The position numbers were made by a program, and so were the translations under genes. Shown piece after piece: positions 33,132 to 43,052 of a stretch of DNA of 64,000 bases (position 1 is its first letter; each line of letters opens with the position of its first letter). The stretch is from Streptomyces tubercidicus (GTDB lineage Bacteria > Actinomycetota > Actinomycetes > Streptomycetales > Streptomycetaceae), in assembly GCF_027497495.1 (NCBI RefSeq), contig NZ_CP114205.1, forward strand, positions 248,001 through 312,000, written 5' to 3'. Below the pieces are notes generated by a model, which ran no database searches, had not been told where the DNA came from, and was given only the letters and a program-made list of their open reading frames with translations.

Positions 33132-35489
33132 ATGGATACGACAGGCATGTGGACCACCGCGCAGAGCCCCACGGGACAAGAGATGTCGGCGGCAACTGTC
33201 GCCGCCGTGCTGTCGCAAGCGGGCGTCCTGCCTGGCGCAACGCTCCCGACTGAAGGCGGACTTGCAGCGATGACGTCGCCGTCCGTGGCGATGCTGCTCG
33301 CAAATGCGCTGGTACCCGTGGGAACCGGGCCGATCGGCGTGGAGATCACGCCGAACGGCAGCTTCGCCTACGTGGCGAACAACGGCGGCAACACCGTCAG
33401 CGTCATCGACACCACCACGAACCTGGTGACCGCCACAGTCACGGGTCTGAACGGGCCGATCGATGTGGCGATCACGCCGAACGGCAGCTTCGTCTACGTC
33501 ACCAACGGCAGCGGCAACACCGTCAGCGTCATCGACACCACCACCAACACGATCATCGGTGCCCCCATCGTCGTCGGGGCCAACCCGTTCGAGGTCGACA
33601 TCACCCCGGACGGTGCCTTCGCCTACGTCGCCAATCACGGCAGCGGCACGGTCAGCGTCATCGACACCAGCACCAACCTGTCGATTGCCACCATCATCGT
33701 CGGCAGCTTGCCGAACGGTGTGGCGGTGAGCCCTGACGGCCTGACCGTCTACGTCACCAATTCCGGCAGCGGCTCGGTCAGTGTCATCGACACCGCCACG
33801 AACCTGGTGACCGCCACCGTCGGCGTCGGCAGCACCCCGATCGGAGTGGCGTTCACCCCTGACGGCAACTTCGCCTACGTGGCGAACAACGGCTCCAGCA
33901 CGGTCAGTGTCATCGACACCACCACCGGCCCCCCGAGCGTCGTCACCACCATCAACGGCTTCGGGACCCCGGCCGGTGTGGCAGTGAATCCGGACGGCAC
34001 CCGGGTGTTCGTGGTGAACTTCGGCGCGAACAACGTCAGTGTCATCGACACCAGCACCAACACCATCATCACCACCCTGGCCGTGGGCACCCAGCCCTCC
34101 CGGGACGCGGTGACCCCGGACGGGAACTTCCTCTACGTCACCAACAACGGAAGCAACAACGTCAGCGTCCTCCAGATCCGGCCGATCGTCACCAGCATCA
34201 CCCCGGGGTCCGGCTCCACGCTCGGCGGCGACCCGATCACGATCTCCGGCAGCGGCTTCACCGGAGCGACCGCCGTGACGCTCAACTCCACCCCCGTCGC
34301 CAGCTTCATCGTGGTCGACGACAACACCATCACGGCGACCACGCCCGCGCACGCCGCCGGAACCGTCCAGGCCAGCGTGACCGTGCCCTTGGGCACCGGA
34401 ACGGGCGGCAGTTTCACCTTCGTCCCGCCCGCGCCCACGATCACCAGCATCAGCCCGTCCTCGGGCACCACCTCCGGCGGCACCCTGGTCACCATCACCG
34501 GCACCAACTTCACCGGCGCGACCGCCGTGAGCATCGCCGGAACCCCGGTCACCAGCTTCCAGGTCGTGGACGACACCCACATCTCCGCGATCACCGCGCC
34601 GCACGCACCCGGTACCGGCCCGGTATCCGTCACCACCCCCGGCGGCACCGCCACCGGACCGGTGACCTACACCTACGTCACCCCGGCCCCGACGATCAGC
34701 GGCTTCACCCCCGCCTCCGGCAGCACCACCGGCGGCACTCAAGTCACCATCACCGGAACCGGGTTCACCGGCGCCACCGCGGTCACCATCGTCGGGACCC
34801 CCGCCGCGAGCTTCCAGGTGCTCAACGACACGACCATCGTCGCCATCACCGCGCCGCACGCCCCCGGCAGCGGCCCGATCACCGTCACCACCCCCGGTGG
34901 AACCGCCATCAGCGGCACCAACTACACCTACGTCACGCAGGCTCCGACCCTCACCGGGATCTTCCCCGCCAGCGGCCCGGCCGGCGCCAGCACCCAGGTC
35001 GCCCTCAGCGGCACCGGCCTGACCGGCGCGACCAGCGTCACCGTCAACGGCACCCCGGTGCCCTTCACCGTCGTCTCCGACAACCAGATCACCGCGACCC
35101 TGCCCCCGCACGCGGCCGGCACCGTCACGGTCACCGTCACCACCCCCGGGGGCAGCGCGAGCATCCCGTTCACCTACACCCGTGACCGCACTCAGCTGAC
35201 CGCCACCCCCGCGATCGTCCAGGTCTTCCCGCCCCACCCCTACGCCGGGATCCTGACCGCGACGCTGACCGACGCCGACACCGGACAGCCCCTCGCCGGA
35301 CAGCCCATCACCTTCACCACCGGCAGCACCACGCTGTGCACCGTCGTCACCAACGCGCAGGGAGTGGCGACCTGCCCGGCCGTCCTGGCACTGCCGCTGA
35401 TCATCCTCAACGGCGGATACACCGCCACCTACGCGGGCAACTCCAACCACCAGCCCGCCACCGCCCACGGCGCGGTCATCACCCTCTGA
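33132..35489 (+). CDS. Seven-bladed YVTN beta-propeller plus four IPT/TIG domains, no signal peptide
   Basis: 785 aa. After about 65 residues there are seven repeats of about 42 aa with ITPNGSFAYVANNGG and VSVIDTTTN-type sequence (to about residue 350): one full YVTN propeller. Four IPT/TIG immunoglobulin-like repeats follow (each with GxxxGGTxVTITGTxFTGATAV), then a final Big/invasin-like domain (AGILTATLTDADTGQPLAG) with two cysteines. Such architecture is typical of extracellular adhesion proteins, yet the N-terminus (MDTTGMWTTAQSPTGQEM) has no signal peptide or sortase site. AAGGAGG precedes ATG 33132. The DNA is itself repetitive across 33330-34170 and 34190-35180. Confidence 0.88.
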   Translation: MDTTGMWTTAQSPTGQEMSAATVAAVLSQAGVLPGATLPTEGGLAAMTSPSVAMLLANALVPVGTGPIGVEITPNGSFAYVANNGGNTVSVIDTTTNLVTATVTGLNGPIDVAITPNGSFVYVTNGSGNTVSVIDTTTNTIIGAPIVVGANPFEVDITPDGAFAYVANHGSGTVSVIDTSTNLSIATIIVGSLPNGVAVSPDGLTVYVTNSGSGSVSVIDTATNLVTATVGVGSTPIGVAFTPDGNFAYVANNGSSTVSVIDTTTGPPSVVTTINGFGTPAGVAVNPDGTRVFVVNFGANNVSVIDTSTNTIITTLAVGTQPSRDAVTPDGNFLYVTNNGSNNVSVLQIRPIVTSITPGSGSTLGGDPITISGSGFTGATAVTLNSTPVASFIVVDDNTITATTPAHAAGTVQASVTVPLGTGTGGSFTFVPPAPTITSISPSSGTTSGGTLVTITGTNFTGATAVSIAGTPVTSFQVVDDTHISAITAPHAPGTGPVSVTTPGGTATGPVTYTYVTPAPTISGFTPASGSTTGGTQVTITGTGFTGATAVTIVGTPAASFQVLNDTTIVAITAPHAPGSGPITVTTPGGTAISGTNYTYVTQAPTLTGIFPASGPAGASTQVALSGTGLTGATSVTVNGTPVPFTVVSDNQITATLPPHAAGTVTVTVTTPGGSASIPFTYTRDRTQLTATPAIVQVFPPHPYAGILTATLTDADTGQPLAGQPITFTTGSTTLCTVVTNAQGVATCPAVLALPLIILNGGYTATYAGNSNHQPATAHGAVITL

Positions 35490-35512
35490 CGAGCCGCAAC
35501 GGCTGCCAGAGG
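35483..35512. terminator. Terminator hairpin overlapping the stop codon
   Basis: CCTCTG (35483-35488) pairs with CAGAGG (35507-35512) and AGCCG with CGGCT inside, around a 3 nt loop. The 5' arm contains the stop codon of the propeller/TIG gene. Confidence 0.7.
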
Positions 35513-35718
35513 TACGCCTCTCGGCGCCCGTGGTGCCCGAAGAGCCCTTCAGCAGTCGGACGGCGGCCCGGAAAAGGCGCAACAGAGCCTGAAATGCGAT
35601 GCCCGTGCGGCCTGACTGACGGCCCCTTCTCCGGGCTCCGAATCGAACCCACAACCGTTCCCGGGCGCACCGGAAAAGGCCCGCGAACTCTCCCTCTCCA
35701 CACAACCAAGGAGCAGCT

Positions 35719-36600
35719 ATGAAACTCCGCAAAACGGCAATCCGCGCACTCGCCACCGTGGCCGGCACCACCCTCGTGGCCACCGGCATGGCTATCACCC
35801 CGGCAGCCGCGCAGACCTTCGTCCCGTGCTCTCCCGGGGCATTGGCGAGCGCCATCACCGCAGCGAACGCCTCGGGCGGCACGCTCATCCTGGCACCGGG
35901 CTGCGTCTACTCCCTGACCTCCCCCCTGCCGTCCATCCAGAACACGATCAACATCCTGGGCAACGGCGCCACCCTCACCCGCTCAGGAGCGGCCCCCGCA
36001 TTCCGCATCCTCAAGGTGGACGCGGTCGGAAAGCTGAGCCTGCACCTGACCACCATCAGCAACGGCGACGCATCGGGAGACTTCGGCGGCGGCATCCGCA
36101 ACGACGGCACCCTCAACGTCGTGCACTCCGCCATCCGGAACAACCGGGCCGATTTCTCCGGCGGAATCGGCGGCAATACCGGTTCCACCACCCGCGTCGT
36201 TCAGAGCATCATCTCAGGCAACACCGTGACCCGTAACGGAGGCGGCCTGGCCAACGACGGCGATATGACCATCGCCCAGAGTTCCATCACCCAGAACACG
36301 GCGCTGGAAAAGGGCGGCGGGGTGGCCAACGACGCGACGCTGAAGATCGTTCAAAGCAGCATCGAGCACAACGAGGCATCCGGGCCGTCGGGTGTCGGGG
36401 GTGGCATCGCCAACTTCGGCGGTGCCGGAGCCACGACGACTCTCGCCGAGAGCCGCGTGTCCGACAACACCGCCACCAACGCTCCCGGCGGCATCTACAA
36501 CGACAGCGGAAGCGTCGTACTCCTCCTCAGCATCGTCCACAACAACCACCCCACCAACTGCGCCGGCAGCCCCACCCCGGTCCCTGGCTGCCTGGGCTGA
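35719..36600 (+). CDS. Secreted right-handed beta-helix protein
   Basis: 293 aa. Signal peptide: basic KLRKTAIRAL, hydrophobic ATVAGTTLVATGMAI, cut after AAA-QT. The mature protein opens with FVPCSPGALASAITAANASGG and then carries repeated coils such as ISNGDASGDFGGGIRNDGTL, SAIRNNRADFSGGIGG, and SSITQNTALEKGGGVANDATL: Asn/Gly-rich beta-helix turns like those of polymorphic outer-membrane-type and pectate-lyase-like folds. Catalytic residues are not apparent, so a binding or structural role is likely. Cysteines occur near both ends. AAGGAG precedes the ATG. It follows another predicted surface protein and may share its role. Confidence 0.85.
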   Translation: MKLRKTAIRALATVAGTTLVATGMAITPAAAQTFVPCSPGALASAITAANASGGTLILAPGCVYSLTSPLPSIQNTINILGNGATLTRSGAAPAFRILKVDAVGKLSLHLTTISNGDASGDFGGGIRNDGTLNVVHSAIRNNRADFSGGIGGNTGSTTRVVQSIISGNTVTRNGGGLANDGDMTIAQSSITQNTALEKGGGVANDATLKIVQSSIEHNEASGPSGVGGGIANFGGAGATTTLAESRVSDNTATNAPGGIYNDSGSVVLLLSIVHNNHPTNCAGSPTPVPGCLG

Positions 36601-36626
36601 CCCCCACCGCACCCACGCGAGCACTC

Positions 36627-36653
36627 GACGGCGGCCGAACACCGGCCGCCGTC
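36627..36653. terminator. Terminator hairpin
   Basis: GACGGCGGCCG and CGGCCGCCGTC form a perfect 11 bp stem with a 5 nt loop (AACAC), between the convergent beta-helix and RNase H genes. Confidence 0.85.
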
Positions 36654-36687
36654 ACCTCTGACACCTTGAGGCAGTGGGAAACGGCGT

Positions 36688-37407
36688 CTAAGGCATGTCG
36701 TCGCCCGCCCCTGAGCGGCAGGCGGGGTGGCCCCAGCCCTCCGGGTTCTTGGTGATGGGCTCGCCCGCCGCGTAGGAGCGTCCGCAGCGGCAGCGGCCGG
36801 GGAACTTGGCGTTGAGGGTCCGCGTCGGCTTCCCCGAGCCGCGCCGCTGCGGTGCGGAGGCTTTCTTCGCGGCCGGTCCGGAGGTCCGCCGACGGGCGGC
36901 GGCTGGCGCGGCGTCGGGGGCGGGCGGCGGTTCCGGGGAGCCGAGGGCGCTGCCGGCGGCCTCCTGGACGATCGCCGCCTGGCTCGCCGCCCGGTCGGCG
37001 AAGTCGTTGAGCGGATCGCCGTCCACCTGGTGCGCGGGGACGTACCGGAACTCCACGGAGCGGTCCGTGAGCAGCGCGTCGATACCGGCGACCAGTTCCT
37101 GATTGGCGACGGGCTTGCCCGCGGCCGTCTTCCAGCCCTTGCGCTTCCAGCCGGGCAGCCAGGTGGTGACGGCCTTCATCGCGTACTGGGAGTCCATCCG
37201 GATCTCCATCGGGACGGCCGGATCGGTGGCTGTCAGCAGACGTTCCAGTGCCGTGAGTTCCGCGACATTGTTCGTCGCGGTGCCCAGCGGTCCGGACTCC
37301 CACCGGACGACGGTTCCGGCACCGTCGGCGATGACCCAGGCCCAGCCCGCGGGCCCGGGGTTTCCTTTCGAGGCGCCGTCACAGGCGGCGATCACGCGTT
37401 CAGCCAT
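36688..37407 (-). CDS. rnhA: Ribonuclease H with C-terminal Cys/His segment
   Basis: 239 aa. The RNase H1 catalytic acids are visible: Asp in AACDGASKGNPGPAG, Glu in NVAELTALE, Asp in IRMDSQYAMK and Asp in LNDFADRAA. It cleaves RNA in RNA-DNA hybrids. After residue about 150 comes an Ala/Pro/Arg-rich linker and a tail with FPGRCRCGRSYAAGEPI and GHPACR, which looks like a small zinc-binding or PARP-type-like module seen in some actinobacterial RNases H. The chosen ATG, 37407, begins the standard fold; a further ATG upstream adds four residues. Confidence 0.9.
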   Translation of the reverse strand: MAERVIAACDGASKGNPGPAGWAWVIADGAGTVVRWESGPLGTATNNVAELTALERLLTATDPAVPMEIRMDSQYAMKAVTTWLPGWKRKGWKTAAGKPVANQELVAGIDALLTDRSVEFRYVPAHQVDGDPLNDFADRAASQAAIVQEAAGSALGSPEPPPAPDAAPAAARRRTSGPAAKKASAPQRRGSGKPTRTLNAKFPGRCRCGRSYAAGEPITKNPEGWGHPACRSGAGDDMP

Positions 37408-37519
37408 GCGCGCGATCATGCCAGGCGGCGGCGCGCCGCGCGAAGCCGCCTCTTACGGGCCGTCCGTTCCCGCGCCGGGCGCTCCCCGGTGCGCCGGCGG
37501 ACCGGAAATCGGGCTCGTG

Positions 37520-37570
37520 CGCTTGTAAACAATCGGACACAAGAACACTCAAAATAGGTAAACCGCAGCA
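37520..37570 (+). promoter_or_regulatory. AT-rich promoter region of the exopolysaccharide locus
   Basis: An unusually AT-rich stretch (TTGTAAACAATCGG then CTCAAAATAGGTAAACC) in very GC-rich DNA, about 110-150 bp before the sugar-transferase start. AATAGGT resembles a -10 element; no well-spaced -35 is certain. Confidence 0.4.
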
Positions 37571-37674
37571 GTCGGGTTCAGCGTGCTCTAGCGTCACGTC
37601 CGACACGGGGGCGGTTGTGTGGCCGGGGGGCTCCAGCCGCGCCGGAAGTGAAGGGGACGACCAAGTGGGGGGCC

Positions 37675-39177
37675 ATGGGGTTGTTCGAAGCTGCCGGAGC
37701 AAGGGTGATCGACTCACCTGCCGGGACAGCAAGGTTGGACCGCGCGCCGGAGCGCGAGGACAAGAGCAGGCACAGGCCGGCGGAACGGTGGCTGCGGCAG
37801 CTGGCGTTAGCCGTCGACGCGGCGGGCGCCCTGCTGCCGGTCGGGCTGCTCTGTGCCGTGACACAGCAGCCGCAGCCGCTGCTCACCTCGGTGCTGGCCG
37901 GGGCCGCGTGGCTGGCCGTCGGCGCATCGAAGAATCGATACAGCCGGGAGGCGGCGGCCGGTGACGACGCCGCGCTGCCGGTCTTACGGGACTGGCTGAC
38001 CATGCTGGGCGTGCTGGCCGTCGTCTGCGTCGCGGCGCGGGTGGAGGTCTCGCTCAAGGTCTGTGTGCTCGCCCTGGTGCCGTGCCTGGCACTGGGCGTG
38101 GCCCGGCGCAGGCTCGTACGCCGCTATCTGGTGGCCGTCCGGCGTCGTGCGCAGGCGCTGCGCCGGGTGCTGATCGTCGGGGAGGCGGGCACCGTCGATG
38201 TGGTGCTCGCGGAGCTGGCGCACCGTACCGATCATGAATATGTCGTCGTCGGCAGCTGTCTCGTCGGCGAGGAGACCACCGATTCGGCGGTGGCCGTCCG
38301 TGCCCGGCTGGCTTCCGACGGGAATCTGCCCGAGGCGGCGCTGGACGGCGAGACCGTGCTGCGGTGCGCCGCCGACCTCGACGCCGATCTGGTCTTTGTG
38401 GCGCCGGGCCGTCAGCTGTCCGCGGCGCGGGTGCGCCGGCTCGCCTGGGCGCTGCACGACGGAGGGCGGAATCTGGCCATACTGCCGGGCCTGATCGATG
38501 TCTCGCAGCACCGGGTCCGGCTGGCGAAGGCGGCGGGGCTGACGGTGATGCACATAGACCCCGCGGCGCGGCGCGGGGTTCCGGTCATGCTGAAGCAGAT
38601 CACGGACTGGCTGGGGGCACTGCTGCTACTGGTGCTGCTCTCCCCGGTGTTCGCCGTGGTGGCGGCGGCGATACGATTCTCCTCCGCCGGGCCGGTGTTC
38701 TACTGGCAAATACGCGTCGGCCAGGATCTGCGGCCGTTCCGGATGTGGAAGTTCCGCACGATGGTCGTCACCGCCGACCGGATGCGGGCCGCCCTGGACT
38801 CGTCGAACGAGCACGACGGGGCGATGTTCAAGATCCGGCGGGATCCACGGGTGACACCGGTGGGCCGGCTGCTGCGCCGCTTCTCGCTGGACGAACTGCC
38901 CCAGCTGTTCAACGTCCTGACCGGCCATATGTCATTGGTCGGCCCGCGGCCGCCGCTGCCCGAAGAGGTGGAGCGGTACGACGGGACCGAGCTGCGCCGG
39001 CTGTCCGTCAAACCGGGGCTGACCGGGCTGTGGCAGGTCAGCGGGCGGTCCGATCTCTCCTGGGACGAGACCGTCGCACTGGATCTGAGCTATGTGGACA
39101 ACTGGTCCTACACCCGCGACATAGGGGTACTGGTCCGGACCGTACGTGCCGTCGTGGACGGGCGCGGTGCGTACTAG
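37675..39177 (+). CDS. Polyprenyl-phosphate sugar-1-phosphate transferase (WbaP/CpsE-like)
   Basis: 500 aa. It starts polysaccharide repeat-unit synthesis by moving a sugar-phosphate to the lipid carrier. The N-terminal half has four to five membrane helices and a Rossmann-like CoA-binding-type domain; the C-terminal transferase domain shows MLKQITDWLGALLLLVLLS, FRMWKFRTMV, SLDELPQLFNVLTGHMSLVG and PGLTGLWQVSGRSDLSW, all diagnostic. The start is uncertain: ATG 37675 is preceded closely by a G-run, and GTG 37648 and TTG 37615 are open alternatives. First gene of the exopolysaccharide locus. Confidence 0.92.
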   Translation: MGLFEAAGARVIDSPAGTARLDRAPEREDKSRHRPAERWLRQLALAVDAAGALLPVGLLCAVTQQPQPLLTSVLAGAAWLAVGASKNRYSREAAAGDDAALPVLRDWLTMLGVLAVVCVAARVEVSLKVCVLALVPCLALGVARRRLVRRYLVAVRRRAQALRRVLIVGEAGTVDVVLAELAHRTDHEYVVVGSCLVGEETTDSAVAVRARLASDGNLPEAALDGETVLRCAADLDADLVFVAPGRQLSAARVRRLAWALHDGGRNLAILPGLIDVSQHRVRLAKAAGLTVMHIDPAARRGVPVMLKQITDWLGALLLLVLLSPVFAVVAAAIRFSSAGPVFYWQIRVGQDLRPFRMWKFRTMVVTADRMRAALDSSNEHDGAMFKIRRDPRVTPVGRLLRRFSLDELPQLFNVLTGHMSLVGPRPPLPEEVERYDGTELRRLSVKPGLTGLWQVSGRSDLSWDETVALDLSYVDNWSYTRDIGVLVRTVRAVVDGRGAY

Positions 39178-39186
39178 TACGAGGCG

Positions 39187-39243
39187 CCCGTGGTGTGCGT
39201 CCGGCGCCTCGCCGAGGGGCGGGCGCCGGACGCACGGCACGGG
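39187..39243. terminator. Very strong bidirectional terminator
   Basis: GTGCGTCCGGCGCC (39195-39208) pairs perfectly with GGCGCCGGACGCAC (39222-39235), and outside a 2 nt mismatch CCCGTG pairs with CACGGG: twenty base pairs in all. It separates the convergent sugar-transferase and fcl genes. Confidence 0.85.
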
Positions 39244-39253
39244 TCGGGGAGGG

Positions 39254-40198
39254 TTACGCGGTGGCGGGCTCCGAGCGCCACGCCTGATAGGTGCGGGCGA
39301 TGCCGTCGGCGAGCGGGATGGTGGGCGACCAGCCCAGCGCACGCATCTTGCTGATGTCGAGCAGCTTGCGCGGGGTGCCGTCGGGACGGGACGGGTCGAA
39401 GGAGATCCGGCCCTCGTACCCCACCGCGGAGGCGACACAGGAGGCCAGGTCGGCGATGGTCAGGTCGGTCCCGCAGCCGACATTGACCGTGTCGTCGCCG
39501 TCATAGCGGCGCAGCAGCACCTCGCAGGCCGCGGCCAGATCGTCGACGTGCAGGAACTCGCGCAGCGGGGCGCCGGTGCCCCAGAGGGTGAGCTCCGGCA
39601 GCCCCTGCTCCTTCGCCTCGTGGAAGCGGCGGATGAGTGCGGGCAGGACGTGCGAGGTCTCCAGGTCGTAGTTGTCGCCGGGCCCGTAGAGGTTCGTCGG
39701 CATGGCGGAGATGAAGGAGGCACCGTGTTGCCGGCGGTAGGAGCGGATCTGGACGAGGCCGGCGATCTTGGCTATCGCATACGCCTCGTTGGTGGGCTCC
39801 AACGGACCGCTCAGCAGGGCGTCTTCGGTGATGGGCTGCGCGGCGTGCTTGGGGTAGATACAGCTCGATCCGAGGAACAGCAGCCGGCGCACCCCGGCCC
39901 GGTGCGCGCCCGCGATGACGCTGAGCTGGATGCTCAGGTTGTCCTCCAGGAACTCCACGGGGCGGGTGCTGTTGGCCATGATTCCGCCGACCTTGGCGGC
40001 CGCCAGGACGACGGCGTCGGGCCGTTCCGCGCGCAGATACTCCTCGGTGGCCCCGGCATCGCGCAGGTCGAGTTCCGCGCGGGGGCGGGTCAGTACGTCA
40101 TAGCCCCGGTCGGACAGCCGCCGGGCGACGGCGGATCCGACCAGACCTCGGTGGCCCGCGACGAAGACACGAGCGGGCGTGGGCAGCAAGTCATCCAT
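39254..40198 (-). CDS. fcl: GDP-L-fucose synthase
   Basis: 314 aa. It epimerises and reduces GDP-4-keto-6-deoxy-mannose to GDP-L-fucose. The NADP motif is [16 protein letters not shown], with [20 protein letters not shown] and the catalytic SCIYP and YAIAKIAG (YxxxK) motifs; [20 protein letters not shown] is a further family signature. ATG 40198 gives the usual length. It is divergent from gmd, the preceding pathway step, with 179 bp of shared promoter region. Confidence 0.95.
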   Translation of the reverse strand: MDDLLPTPARVFVAGHRGLVGSAVARRLSDRGYDVLTRPRAELDLRDAGATEEYLRAERPDAVVLAAAKVGGIMANSTRPVEFLEDNLSIQLSVIAGAHRAGVRRLLFLGSSCIYPKHAAQPITEDALLSGPLEPTNEAYAIAKIAGLVQIRSYRRQHGASFISAMPTNLYGPGDNYDLETSHVLPALIRRFHEAKEQGLPELTLWGTGAPLREFLHVDDLAAACEVLLRRYDGDDTVNVGCGTDLTIADLASCVASAVGYEGRISFDPSRPDGTPRKLLDISKMRALGWSPTIPLADGIARTYQAWRSEPATA

Positions 40199-40377
40199 GG
40201 GGCGGATTGTGGCAGTCAACCCGATACGTTCACCGGCTATTTCAGGAAATATCTGCCGCTCCTCGCTCTCGACCGGGGGCAACGGAGCGGGTAGCGTCCA
40301 CGCCCCGCGGTCCGCCGGCGCGTGGGCAATCCAGTAAGTCCGATCCCGATGTACATCACTTCTCGTGGGGGGAAGCC

Positions 40378-41391
40378 ATGCCGAAAACCGCGGTCATCAC
40401 CGGAATCACCGGTCAGGACGGGTCGTATCTCGCCGAATTACTGCTGAGCAAGGGCTACCAGGTGCACGGGCTGATGCGACGCTCGTCGAGCTTCAACACC
40501 GAGCGCATCGACCACATCTACCAGGACCCGCACACCCCCGACCGGCGGCTGCTGCTGCACCACGTCGATCTGTCGGACGGGGTGGCGCTGGTGAATCTGC
40601 TGCGCGATGTGCAGCCCGACGAGGTCTACAACCTCGGGGCCCAGTCCCATGTCCGGGTCTCCTTCGACGCCCCGCTGTACACCGGCGATGTGACCGGGCT
40701 GGGCGCCGTACGGCTGCTGGAGGCCATCCGGGCCAGCGGGGTGCAGACCCGGCTCTACCAGGCCTCGTCCTCGGAGATGTTCGGCGCCACCCCGCCGCCG
40801 CAGAACGAGGGGACGCCGTTCCATCCGCGCAGCCCGTACGGCTGCGCCAAGGTCATGGCGTACTGGTCCACGGTCAACTACCGCGAAGCGTATGGCCTGT
40901 TCGGGGTTAATGGGATTCTCTTCAACCACGAGAGCCCGCGGCGCGGTGAGACCTTCGTGACCCGCAAGATCACCCGCGCGGTGGCCCGTATCCAGGCGGG
41001 CCTGCAGGAACACCTCTACCTCGGCAACCTCGACGCGGTCCGCGACTGGGGTTACGCCCCGGAGTACGTGGAGGCCATGTGGCGGATGCTCCAGCGGGAC
41101 GAGCCCGACGACTATGTGGTGGCGACCGGGGTGGCCGCGACCGTACGGGACTTCCTTCAGGCCGCCTTCGACGCGGTGGGGCTGGACTGGGAGCGCAGTG
41201 TGCGCTTCGACCCGAAGTATGAGCGGCCCTCCGAGGTGGACGCGCTCATCGGTGACGCGTCCAAGGCCAAGAGCCTGCTGGACTGGTCGGCGAAGGTGCA
41301 GTTCGACGAACTCGCCCGGATCATGGTCGAGTCGGACATACGGCAGCTGGAGGACGAACTCTCCGGCCACCGGGTGCGGGTGGACCGATGA
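40378..41391 (+). CDS. gmd: GDP-mannose 4,6-dehydratase
   Basis: 337 aa. It makes GDP-4-keto-6-deoxy-mannose. Signatures: [19 protein letters not shown] (NADP site), [20 protein letters not shown], the catalytic SSSEMFG and [10 protein letters not shown] (YxxxK), and [28 protein letters not shown] precedes the ATG. It overlaps the acetyltransferase gene by ATGA. With fcl on the other strand it supplies GDP-L-fucose, so fucose or a deoxy-hexose is expected in the polymer. Confidence 0.96.
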   Translation: MPKTAVITGITGQDGSYLAELLLSKGYQVHGLMRRSSSFNTERIDHIYQDPHTPDRRLLLHHVDLSDGVALVNLLRDVQPDEVYNLGAQSHVRVSFDAPLYTGDVTGLGAVRLLEAIRASGVQTRLYQASSSEMFGATPPPQNEGTPFHPRSPYGCAKVMAYWSTVNYREAYGLFGVNGILFNHESPRRGETFVTRKITRAVARIQAGLQEHLYLGNLDAVRDWGYAPEYVEAMWRMLQRDEPDDYVVATGVAATVRDFLQAAFDAVGLDWERSVRFDPKYERPSEVDALIGDASKAKSLLDWSAKVQFDELARIMVESDIRQLEDELSGHRVRVDR

Positions 41392-41924
41392 CGGTCACCG
41401 CCACCGACCGCCGGCTGCGCGGCTTCACCGGCGAGGGTTACGACAAGGGCCGGGGGGTGCTGACCCAGGTCGCCTGGTTCGTCGTGCTCAACGTCGTGTT
41501 CATGAAGTGGTGGTGCCCGCCGCGGCTGCGGCCCGCGCTGCTGCGGGCGTTCGGCGCCGAGGTCGGCGAACGGGTGCTCATCCGGCACCGGGTACGGGTG
41601 CAGTGGCCGTGGAAGCTGACCATCGGCGATGACGTCTGGGTGGGTGAGGACTCCTGGCTGATCAACCTGGAGCCGATCAGTATCGGCCATGATGTCTGTG
41701 TGTCCCAGGGCGCGCTGCTGTGCACCGGCAGCCACCAACGGCGGTCGCCCACCTTCGAGTTCGACAATGCGCCGATCCGTCTGGAGCCCGGGTCCTGGGT
41801 GGCCGCCCGTGCGATGGTGCTGCGTGGGGTCACCGTCGGGGCGGACGCGGTGGTCGGCGCGGGCGCGGTCGCCCACCGCGATGTGCCGCCGCGGGCCGTG
41901 CACACCACCGGAGGTGCCGTATGA
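41388..41924 (+). CDS. WcaF-like sugar O-acetyltransferase
   Basis: 178 aa left-handed beta-helix acyltransferase. The hexapeptide repeats are seen as [38 protein letters not shown] and the return [20 protein letters not shown], with a catalytic His in the CTGSHQRRS segment. The N-terminal [19 protein letters not shown] is typical of the WcaF/putative colanic-acid acetyltransferase branch. It overlaps both neighbours by ATGA, so it probably acetylates a sugar of the same polymer. Confidence 0.9.
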   Translation: MTVTATDRRLRGFTGEGYDKGRGVLTQVAWFVVLNVVFMKWWCPPRLRPALLRAFGAEVGERVLIRHRVRVQWPWKLTIGDDVWVGEDSWLINLEPISIGHDVCVSQGALLCTGSHQRRSPTFEFDNAPIRLEPGSWVAARAMVLRGVTVGADAVVGAGAVAHRDVPPRAVHTTGGAV

Positions 41925-43045
41925 GGATCACCCATGTCGTGACGCTGGTCAGCGATGACGGGGCCTACGGCGGTCCGGTGAGCGTGGCGACCGGGCAGCT
42001 GGGCGAACTGGCCGCGCGGGGGCACGAGGTGGAGCTGGTCTCGCTGTGGCGGGGCCGGAGCGCACCCCCGCGGTCGGTGGACGGGGTGCCGCTGCGCGCC
42101 CGGCGCGCCCGCACGCTGGTGCCGGGGCAGGGCTTCCTGGGCCTGTTCCACCCGGGGCTGCTGCCCGTGCTCTGGCGGCGGGCGGGCCGGGCCGACGCAC
42201 TGCATCTGCACGCCGGGCGGGACCTGGTGTCGCTGGCCGCGCTGGCGGTGGCCGTGGTGCGCCGCCGGCCGTTCCTCGTGCAGACCCATGGCATGGTCCA
42301 GCCCCGCGGCTCGGCCGTGGCCCGGCTCTTCGACCGGGTGTATGTCCCGCTGCTGCGGCGGGCGACCGCGGCCCTGGTGCTCACCGACGAGGAGGAGGCC
42401 GGGCTGCGGCAGGTGCTGGGCCCGCGCGGACCACGGCTGGTCAGACTCCCCAACGGGGTCCGTTCCCGCCCGGTCGACGCGGAGCGGAGTACCACCGATG
42501 TGCTCTTCCTCGCGCGTCTGCAGGGCCGCAAGCGCCCGGAGTCCTTTGTGCGGATGGCGGCGCTGGTGCACCGCAAACGGCCCGAGGTGTCCTTCACCCT
42601 GCACGGTTCCGACGAGGGACGGCTGGCGGAGGTCCGCCGGCTGATCGCCGAGGAGGGGCTGGGCGAGATGGTGACGTACGGCGGGGCGCTCGATCATGAC
42701 GCCGCGGTGCGGCGGACCGCGCGGGCCACCGTCTATGTGCTGCCCAGCGTCGACGAGCCGTTCCCGATGAGTGTGCTGGAGTCCCTGGCGGTGGGCACCC
42801 CGGTGGTCTGTACCGACAGCTGCGGGATCGCCGGTACGCTCCGGCGGCGCGAGGCCGCGCTGGTGACCGACGGGTCGCCGGAGCAGCTGGCGGATGCGGT
42901 GCTGCGGCTCCTGGAGGACCGGCCGCTGCGGGAACGCCTCACCCGGGCCGGGCATGTGGCCGTCGAGGCGGAGTTCTCGCTGGCGGCCGTGGCCGACCGG
43001 CTGGAGGAGTGGTACGGGTCCCTGGCCCGGCCCGGCGCACGGTGA
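41921..43045 (+). CDS. Glycosyltransferase, GT4 family
   Basis: 374 aa GT-B fold enzyme. The N-terminal domain has HVVTLVSDDGAYGGPVSVAT, with the acceptor-side loop; the C-terminal domain shows FLARLQGRKRPESFVRMAAL and the donor-binding segment VLPSVDEPFPMSVLESLAVGTPVVCTDSCG containing the E-x7-E-type motif. It is the third gene of the gmd operon and ends at a perfect terminator hairpin. Sugar specificity cannot be read from sequence. Confidence 0.92.
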   Translation: MRITHVVTLVSDDGAYGGPVSVATGQLGELAARGHEVELVSLWRGRSAPPRSVDGVPLRARRARTLVPGQGFLGLFHPGLLPVLWRRAGRADALHLHAGRDLVSLAALAVAVVRRRPFLVQTHGMVQPRGSAVARLFDRVYVPLLRRATAALVLTDEEEAGLRQVLGPRGPRLVRLPNGVRSRPVDAERSTTDVLFLARLQGRKRPESFVRMAALVHRKRPEVSFTLHGSDEGRLAEVRRLIAEEGLGEMVTYGGALDHDAAVRRTARATVYVLPSVDEPFPMSVLESLAVGTPVVCTDSCGIAGTLRRREAALVTDGSPEQLADAVLRLLEDRPLRERLTRAGHVAVEAEFSLAAVADRLEEWYGSLARPGAR

Positions 43046-43052
43046 CGGCGGG

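Noticed and set aside
33330..34170. Regular repeat DNA considered as a CRISPR-like or satellite array.
   Set aside because: Period is about 126 bp, in frame, and encodes YVTN propeller blades; there are no short conserved repeats with unique spacers.
35640..35680. Minus-strand GGGTTCGATTC resembling a tRNA T-arm, possibly a tRNA fragment or attachment site.
   Set aside because: The flanking bases do not form a T-stem, and no acceptor stem or anticodon arm is present nearby.
32937..35888. 983-codon minus-strand frame opposite the propeller/TIG gene.
   Set aside because: It is the Gly/Asp/Arg-rich mirror of a repetitive gene; its apparent repeats only reflect the repeats of the true gene.
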